Positions 34,687 to 39,575 of a DNA stretch of 39,575 nt are shown piece after piece. Positions within the stretch are counted from its first letter, which is position 1. Each line of letters begins with the position of its first letter. Both the position numbers and the translations under genes were made by a program. Origin of the DNA: Ferruginibacter sp. (GTDB taxonomy: Bacteria; Bacteroidota; Bacteroidia; Chitinophagales; Chitinophagaceae); the NCBI GenBank assembly GCA_025352625.1, contig JANXSR010000162.1, positions 1 through 39,575 on the forward strand. Reading direction: 5' to 3'. Under the pieces are notes generated by a model that saw only the letters and a program-made list of their open reading frames with translations, ran no database searches and was not told where the DNA came from.

Positions 34687-36054
34687 ATGGCAGAAAAACC
34701 AACCCCGGCAATTCCTGATTCATCTTCTAATCTTAAAAGAACACTCGGCCCTTTAATGCTGTGGGGTCTAGGCGTTGGGTATGTTATTTCAGGAATGTAT
34801 TTTGGCTGGAACCTTGGCCTTCCTGTTGGTGGTACCCTGGGGCTTGCCATCGCTACTTTCTTTATCATCATCATGTATATAACCTTTACTTTTTCTTATA
34901 CGGAATTGGCTTGTGCTATTCCAAAAGCCGGTGGCGTTTTTGATTATGCCACCAGGGCCATGGGAAAAGATATTGGCTTTATCGCTGGCATGTCACAGAT
35001 AATAGAATTTGTGTTTGCACCGCCAGCCATTGCTGCTGCCATTGGTGCTTACTTTCATATTTTTTTGCCACAGTTTTCGGTTACCTCAATTGCCATTGTA
35101 GCGTATATAATTTTTACCGGGCTGAATATGTATGGTGTAAAAGCAGCCGCCACCTTCGAACTTATCATCACAGCTTTCGCAGTGTTTGAACTGGTTTTAT
35201 TCAGTGGCGTTACGTTGCCACATTTTCATTGGTCAAACCTTACACAAAATGCTTTCCCCAACGGATGGATGGGTGTATGGGCTGCGATACCTTTTGCTGT
35301 ATGGTTTTTTCTTGGTTTAGAAGGCGTGGCCAATGTAGCAGAAGAAACCATCAACCCACAAAAAAATGTGCTCAAAGGTTTTGGCTCTGCATTGATCACA
35401 CTGATCATTTTATGTGCCCTGGTATTCATCTCTTCTGTTGGCGTGGGAGGGTGGGAAAAAGTAGTATTTCCAACGCCGGGTGCAGAAGCATCAGATTCTC
35501 CGCTGCCAATGGCGCTGTCACAAATAACAGGCAACAGCGGCTGGTTGTATCACCTGTTAATTACAATTGGCTTAATGGGGCTGGTTGCTTCTTTCCATGG
35601 ATTGATACTGGCGGCAAGCCGTGCCACGTATGAGTTTGGCAAGACGGGTTGTATCCCTGTCATCTTCGGTAAAATACATCCAAAATTTAAAACACCTGTC
35701 AATGCATTGTTGTTGAACATGGCCATCGGCATCATCGCTTTGTTCACAGGCAAAACGGGTGATATCATTACCATTGCAGTGTTTGGTGCCATTGCATTAT
35801 ACATCTTTGCCATGATCGCTGTATTGAAATTACGAAAAACAGAACCGGATCTGGCAAGGCCATTCAGGGTGCCCATGTTTCCTTATTTTCCAATCACAGC
35901 GTTGGTGATCGCAGTAATTTCTATGGTCGCAATGATTACACTCAACCTGAAATTAGCCCTGATCTTTTTTGCTATACTTGTACTTGCTTATATTTGGTTT
36001 CATTTTATTGTAAAACAAAAAACAGATGTCCAATCAACCACTCTCAAAGGATAA
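34687..36054 (+). CDS. APC-family permease, ethanolamine permease type
   Basis: The 455-residue, roughly 12-helix protein matches the ethanolamine permease group (TIGR00908-like) of the APC superfamily. Landmarks are LKRTLGPLMLWGLGVGYVIS and GMYFGWNLGLPVGGTLGLAI in the first two helices, and WFFLGLEGVANVAEETINPQ in the middle. ASFHGLILAASRATYEFGKT and NALLLNMAIGIIALFTGKTG follow. Its last 29 bases overlap the start of a glutamine-synthetase-like gene, so the two are translationally linked. The context of ligase, dehydrogenase and gamma-glutamyl hydrolase supports uptake of ethanolamine or another small amine. The exact substrate is inferred. Confidence 0.87.
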   Translation: MAEKPTPAIPDSSSNLKRTLGPLMLWGLGVGYVISGMYFGWNLGLPVGGTLGLAIATFFIIIMYITFTFSYTELACAIPKAGGVFDYATRAMGKDIGFIAGMSQIIEFVFAPPAIAAAIGAYFHIFLPQFSVTSIAIVAYIIFTGLNMYGVKAAATFELIITAFAVFELVLFSGVTLPHFHWSNLTQNAFPNGWMGVWAAIPFAVWFFLGLEGVANVAEETINPQKNVLKGFGSALITLIILCALVFISSVGVGGWEKVVFPTPGAEASDSPLPMALSQITGNSGWLYHLLITIGLMGLVASFHGLILAASRATYEFGKTGCIPVIFGKIHPKFKTPVNALLLNMAIGIIALFTGKTGDIITIAVFGAIALYIFAMIAVLKLRKTEPDLARPFRVPMFPYFPITALVIAVISMVAMITLNLKLALIFFAILVLAYIWFHFIVKQKTDVQSTTLKG

Positions 36055-37399
36055 AGTGCTGCAGCTATTGGCAGAACAAAACACTGAAAAAGTAAAACTG
36101 GCTGTTACTGATATCGATGGAATCCTGCGTGGTAAAATGATCAGCTACGAAAAATTTGTTTCCATTGTAGAGAAAGGTTTTGGTTTTTGTAATGTGGTAT
36201 TTGGCTGGGATGCCGGAGATGTGGCGTACGATAATAGTGAGTACACGGGCTGGCATTCGGGTTATCCGGATGCAACCGCAGCAATTGATCTGAATACTTT
36301 TCGCCAGATCCCCTGGGATAATGATACGCCTTTTTTTCTGGCAGATTTTCGTGACAGTAAAGGAAACGACCTGGCTGTTTGTCCACGCAGTTTATTAAAA
36401 AAAATTATTAAACAGGCAGGCGACAAAGGCTACACGCCTTATTTTTCACAGGAGTTCGAATGGTTTAATTTGATAGACAACACAGAACAATTGTATGCAG
36501 GAAAATTCAGGGATACAAAACCGATGACGGAAGGTATGTTTGGTTATTCTTTGCAACGGGCTTCACAAAAGAATGATTATTTTAATGACCTCTTTACTTT
36601 GCTGAAAAAATTTGGTGTACCGATTGAAGGCCTGCACACAGAAACAGGCCCGGGTGTGTACGAAGCTGCCATCACTTATTCAGAAATACTTGAAGCGGCA
36701 GACAGGGCCGTGCTTTTTAAAAGCGGTACCAAACAAATTGCATACAACCATGGTGTGATAGCTACTTTTATGGCCAAGTTCAATGAAAGTTTACCGGGAT
36801 GCAGCGGCCATGTTCACCAGAGCTTGTGGAGTACAGCAAAAAAACAAAATCTTTTTTACGATAAAAATAAAGCAACAGGGATCAGTTCGTTAATGGAAAG
36901 TTATATGGCAGGCCAACTGGCTTGCCTGCCATTTATACTGCCTATGTTTGCACCCACAGTTAACAGTTACAAGCGTTTGGTAGAAGGCGCCTGGGCGCCA
37001 ACCACATTAACCTGGGCAATTGACAACCGAACAACCGCTTTGCGTGCTTTACCGGCCAGCAGTAGTTCAACAAGATTGGAAACAAGGGTAGTTGGCAGCG
37101 ACAGCAATCCTTACCTGGCAATGGCAGCCTGCCTTGCTGCAGGGTTGTATGGCATTAATAACAAACTGAAATTAAAAACACCTGCAACAGTAGGCAATGG
37201 TTATGCAGATAAAAAGAACGGAACCTTGCCAAAAAATTTGTGGGAAGCTACGCAGGCAATGAAAACGTCACCCATTGCAAAAAAACTATTTGGAGCAGCA
37301 TTTGTTGAACATTTCACCGCAACAAGAGAATGGGAGTGGAGGCAATTTTCAAAAGTGGTTACCGATTGGGAGTTGAAAAGATACCTTGAAATAATTTAA
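36026..37399 (+). CDS. Glutamine-synthetase-like gamma-glutamyl-amine ligase
   Basis: The 457-residue protein has the GS fold but resembles PuuA/GlnA4-type ligases that attach glutamate to amines. The short beta-grasp region includes AVTDIDGILRGKMISYEKF. The catalytic region reads LHTETGPGVYEAAITYSEIL, then SGHVHQSLWS, PTVNSYKRLVEGAWAP and STRLETRVVGSDSNPYLAMA. Metal-binding and phosphate-binding residues of GS are therefore present. It overlaps the permease gene by 29 bp. Likely reaction: ATP + glutamate + amine (ethanolamine candidate) to a gamma-glutamyl amide. Ordinary glutamine synthesis is less likely given the gene context. Confidence 0.88.
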   Translation: MSNQPLSKDKVLQLLAEQNTEKVKLAVTDIDGILRGKMISYEKFVSIVEKGFGFCNVVFGWDAGDVAYDNSEYTGWHSGYPDATAAIDLNTFRQIPWDNDTPFFLADFRDSKGNDLAVCPRSLLKKIIKQAGDKGYTPYFSQEFEWFNLIDNTEQLYAGKFRDTKPMTEGMFGYSLQRASQKNDYFNDLFTLLKKFGVPIEGLHTETGPGVYEAAITYSEILEAADRAVLFKSGTKQIAYNHGVIATFMAKFNESLPGCSGHVHQSLWSTAKKQNLFYDKNKATGISSLMESYMAGQLACLPFILPMFAPTVNSYKRLVEGAWAPTTLTWAIDNRTTALRALPASSSSTRLETRVVGSDSNPYLAMAACLAAGLYGINNKLKLKTPATVGNGYADKKNGTLPKNLWEATQAMKTSPIAKKLFGAAFVEHFTATREWEWRQFSKVVTDWELKRYLEII

Positions 37400-37631
37400 A
37401 GAATAAGTTGCCATTAGGCGTTAAGATGTTTTTTGGGCCGGGCAAATACAGCAGCTATGTGCATCTTCATTGGCGTCGCACTCTTTTACTTTTTCAGCTA
37501 CTTGGTACGCTTCCCAAATTGAGAGTGCTTAGGGGAGGCGAAATAAGAACAGGGAATAAAACAATAATAAAAAAGATTCGTGATGACCCGTTTCATCCGT
37601 GTTTCTATCAAAAGAAAAATAATAAAAAACC
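37400..37631 (+). other. 232-bp noncoding spacer inside the gamma-glutamyl cluster
   Basis: The neighbours on either side overlap, yet this gap separates the ligase and dehydrogenase genes. A 75-codon TTG-started frame spans it but has unconvincing composition. The segment about 37437-37505 resembles part of the spacer upstream of the permease (about 34474-34540), so it may be a decayed repeat. Confidence 0.4.
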
Positions 37632-38783
37632 ATGACAGATTTTAATACCGTAAGACAATTTAATTTTCCAACTATCATTCGCTTTGGAGCAGGTGCCATA
37701 AAAGAATTACCCAATCATTTACTGGCCAACGGCTTAAGCAGGCCATTGATCGTTACCGACCCAATGGTAAGCGGCCTGGATTTTTTTAAGGCAATAAAAG
37801 AAAGTCTTACTGCAAAATCAATTTCAGTAGAAGTGTTTTCAGAGATTCACAAAAACCCGGTGAAGAGCGATGTGCTGAAAGGAGGAGATGCCTTTAAAGC
37901 AACCAACAGGGATTGTATCATCGGTATTGGCGGTGGCGCAGCAATGGATGTGGCTCGTGCAATTGTGTTGCGCATTAATCATCACCGCGACCTGTTTGAT
38001 TATGATGACCTGATTGGCGGCGATCAGTATGTAACAGAAGATGTTCCTTATTTCATCACCGTACCAACCACCAGCGGCACAGGAAGCGAAGTGGGAAGAA
38101 GTGCCATTATTTCGGAAGATGATACGCACCGTAAAAGAATTTTATTTGCGCCCAAGCTGATGGCAAAGATCGTTTTTGCAGATCCTTTGCTTACAATGGA
38201 ACTACCTCCATTCATCACCGCCGCAACAGGCATGGATGCATTAACACACAACATGGAAGCCTATATCGCAAAGAACTTTCACCCGATGGCGGCAGGGATT
38301 GGCCTGGAAGGAATTTCTCTGATCAACGAATCAATTGTTAATGCGGTAAACAAACCCGATCTGGCATCAAGAAGCAAGATGATGATCGCTTCGCTGATGG
38401 GTGCTGTTGCTTTTCAAAAAGGGCTTGGTGTAGTGCATTCACTTGCGCATCCTTTGTCTTCTTTGTTGGATACACACCATGGTTTGGCCAATGCGGTAAA
38501 CCTGCCATATGGTATGCGTTTTAATGCACCGGGGTTGGAAACTGAATTTAAAAGAATGGCACTGACAATGGAGCTGGGCGAAACAACCGGCGAAGCAGTA
38601 GTGAACCATTTGTTTGAATTAAATAAGCAACTTGGTCTGCCGACAAGGCTAAGGGATATTGGTGTAAAAGAAGAACACATTGAAACCCTGAGCGACCTGG
38701 CATTGGCAGATTTTTGTCATCCCAACAATCCCAAACCCGTAACAAGAAATGATTTTAAACAATTGTATACAGAAGCGTTGTAA
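37632..38783 (+). CDS. Iron-type alcohol dehydrogenase of the gamma-glutamyl cluster
   Basis: The 383-residue group III Fe-ADH has the NAD(P)-binding loop GIGGGAAMDVARA (98-110) and VPTTSGTGSEVGRSAII. Predicted metal ligands are Asp202 and His206 (MDALTHNMEAY), His269 (VVHSLAHPL) and His283 (DTHHGLANA). The gene is separated from the ligase by 232 bp but overlaps the following hydrolase by one base. In this cluster it may oxidise the hydroxyl of a gamma-glutamyl amino alcohol to the aldehyde. It is clearly distinct from the KdnB-like Fe-ADH at 5991-7064. Confidence 0.92.
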   Translation: MTDFNTVRQFNFPTIIRFGAGAIKELPNHLLANGLSRPLIVTDPMVSGLDFFKAIKESLTAKSISVEVFSEIHKNPVKSDVLKGGDAFKATNRDCIIGIGGGAAMDVARAIVLRINHHRDLFDYDDLIGGDQYVTEDVPYFITVPTTSGTGSEVGRSAIISEDDTHRKRILFAPKLMAKIVFADPLLTMELPPFITAATGMDALTHNMEAYIAKNFHPMAAGIGLEGISLINESIVNAVNKPDLASRSKMMIASLMGAVAFQKGLGVVHSLAHPLSSLLDTHHGLANAVNLPYGMRFNAPGLETEFKRMALTMELGETTGEAVVNHLFELNKQLGLPTRLRDIGVKEEHIETLSDLALADFCHPNNPKPVTRNDFKQLYTEAL

Positions 38784-39511
38784 TGAATGAACCTATAATA
38801 AAAATTGGTGTAACCTATACCGGAACAGACGAAAAACATAGCAACTATGTGCGTTGGCTAAAGGGCAATGAACACATAGAAATTACCACTTTATCACCCC
38901 TTCACACAGACCTTGAAAGTATTAAAGATTTTGATGGTATCCTATTGTCAGGTGGTGTTGATATGCATCCGAAATTTTATAACAGCACTGTTACTGATTA
39001 TCCAAATGCACCACAACATTTTCATGAAAAAAGAGATGAATTTGAAATAGCGGTTTTTCAAAAAGCACAACAAAATAATATTCCGGTGCTGGCAGTGTGC
39101 AGGGGGATGCAAATGGTAAACTGCATACTGGGAGGAAATTTAACACAAGACATTGGCCCGGAAGCAAACGGCATTCATAAGTTTGAAAACCATGATAAAG
39201 GGCATGGAATAAATATTGTGCCTGCAACATTGTTGAATGAAATAACAGGAGTTGACAGAACCATGACCAACAGTGCCCATCACCAATGTATCAATAACCT
39301 GGGCGAAGGTTTGTTGGTCAATTGCCAATCAGATGATGGTATTGTAGAAGGTATAGAATGGGAACACAAAGAAAATAAGCCCTTCTTTTTAGGCATACAA
39401 TGGCATCCGGAAAGAATGTACAAATTTCATTTGAACGAATTGCCGGCAACAAAAAATATCAGGGACCGGTTTATAAAAGAGATAAAAATATCAGGTAAGG
39501 TAACATCGTAA
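38783..39511 (+). CDS. Gamma-glutamyl hydrolase, class I glutamine amidotransferase-like (PuuD-type)
   Basis: The 242-residue peptidase C26-type protein has the nucleophile Cys106 in VLAVCRGMQMVNCILGG and the His208/Glu210 dyad in GIQWHPERM. DGILLSGGVDMHPKFY supplies the oxyanion region, and NSAHHQCINNLGEGL is typical of the PuuD group. PuuD releases GABA from gamma-glutamyl-GABA. Here the substrate may be a gamma-glutamyl amino acid made by the upstream enzymes. Its ATG overlaps the dehydrogenase stop codon (TAATG). A long hairpin begins in its own stop codon. Confidence 0.9.
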   Translation: MNEPIIKIGVTYTGTDEKHSNYVRWLKGNEHIEITTLSPLHTDLESIKDFDGILLSGGVDMHPKFYNSTVTDYPNAPQHFHEKRDEFEIAVFQKAQQNNIPVLAVCRGMQMVNCILGGNLTQDIGPEANGIHKFENHDKGHGINIVPATLLNEITGVDRTMTNSAHHQCINNLGEGLLVNCQSDDGIVEGIEWEHKENKPFFLGIQWHPERMYKFHLNELPATKNIRDRFIKEIKISGKVTS

Positions 39512-39557
39512 AATTCATGGTGAGTCACCCCCAAAGGGTGACTCACCATGAATTTTA
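39509..39557 (+). terminator. Long perfect hairpin at the end of the gamma-glutamyl cluster
   Basis: A 22-bp perfect inverted repeat (39509-39530 and 39536-39557) surrounds the loop CCAAA. The left arm begins in the stop codon of the hydrolase gene. The arm core is CATGGTGAGTCACCC and the 3' arm ends in TTTT. It is long enough to be a palindromic repeat unit as well as a terminator. Confidence 0.75.
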
Positions 39558-39575
39558 ACCACAATAAAAAAATTA

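Noticed and set aside
35229-35633. 134-codon frame inside the permease gene
   Set aside because: It overlaps the conserved permease sequence in another frame, with an unnatural Cys/Arg/His-rich composition.
37408-37635. 75-codon open frame between the ligase and Fe-ADH genes
   Set aside because: It starts with TTG, overlaps the next gene start, has no hydrophobic core or known motif, and lies in a spacer that resembles another noncoding gap.
39515-39556. Short ATG-to-TAA frame within the terminal hairpin
   Set aside because: Its 13 codons are an automatic result of the palindrome; there is no sign of translation.

Overview
The window looks like a chromosomal segment of a Bacteroidota bacterium, most likely of the Chitinophagaceae type. 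The evidence is the low GC content, the near absence of Shine-Dalgarno sequences, several TTG/TAnnTTTG-type promoters, and lineage-typical families (DUF2480, DUF2007 with a zinc ribbon, bacterial GH3 proteins, a KdnB-like dehydrogenase). Housekeeping genes dominate. I see no rRNA, tRNA, CRISPR array, transposase or phage gene.

Layout. 1-1.8 kb: 3' part of a GH3-family gene, then convergent kdsB. 1.9-5.5 kb: a plus-strand cassette of circularly permuted ATP-grasp, alpha-E and transglutaminase-like proteins. 5.5-12 kb: a minus-strand run (PpiD-like chaperone, DUF2480, LysE-type exporter, hypothetical, mtgA, kdnB, DUF2007). 11,980-12,551: the only gap above 300 bp. It is AT-rich, lies between divergent genes and carries DnaA-box-like 9-mers, so it is a candidate replication origin. 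12.5-19.9 kb: mostly plus-strand (nadA, 2OG-Fe(II) oxygenase, ChrA-type transporter, ybeY, mnmG, cupin) with nadD and feoA on the minus strand. Two parS-like sites lie just upstream of mnmG. 20-26 kb: PIF1/RecD-like helicase with HRDC, a tail-less SSB, a small zinc-ribbon protein, a second GH3 protein and lptB. 26-29.5 kb: metF, adk, an enoyl-CoA hydratase-like gene and an AlkA-like glycosylase. 29.5-34.5 kb: a beta-carbonic anhydrase/SulP transporter pair, a small membrane-anchored protein, fabG and a Bcr/CflA exporter. 34.7-39.5 kb: a plus-strand cluster of ethanolamine-type permease, glutamine-synthetase-like ligase, Fe-type alcohol dehydrogenase and gamma-glutamyl hydrolase, closed by a long perfect hairpin.

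How the genes may work together. The last cluster reads as a gamma-glutamylation route for ethanolamine or a similar amino alcohol: import, ligation to glutamate, alcohol oxidation and hydrolysis. An aldehyde dehydrogenase would be needed and is not in the window. KdsB and KdnB together suggest that the lipid A inner core carries the 8-amino form of Kdo. The SulP/carbonic anhydrase pair suggests bicarbonate handling. The parS pair, the DnaA-box cluster and the switch from mostly minus to mostly plus genes near 12.3 kb all suggest the window spans or lies close to the chromosome origin.
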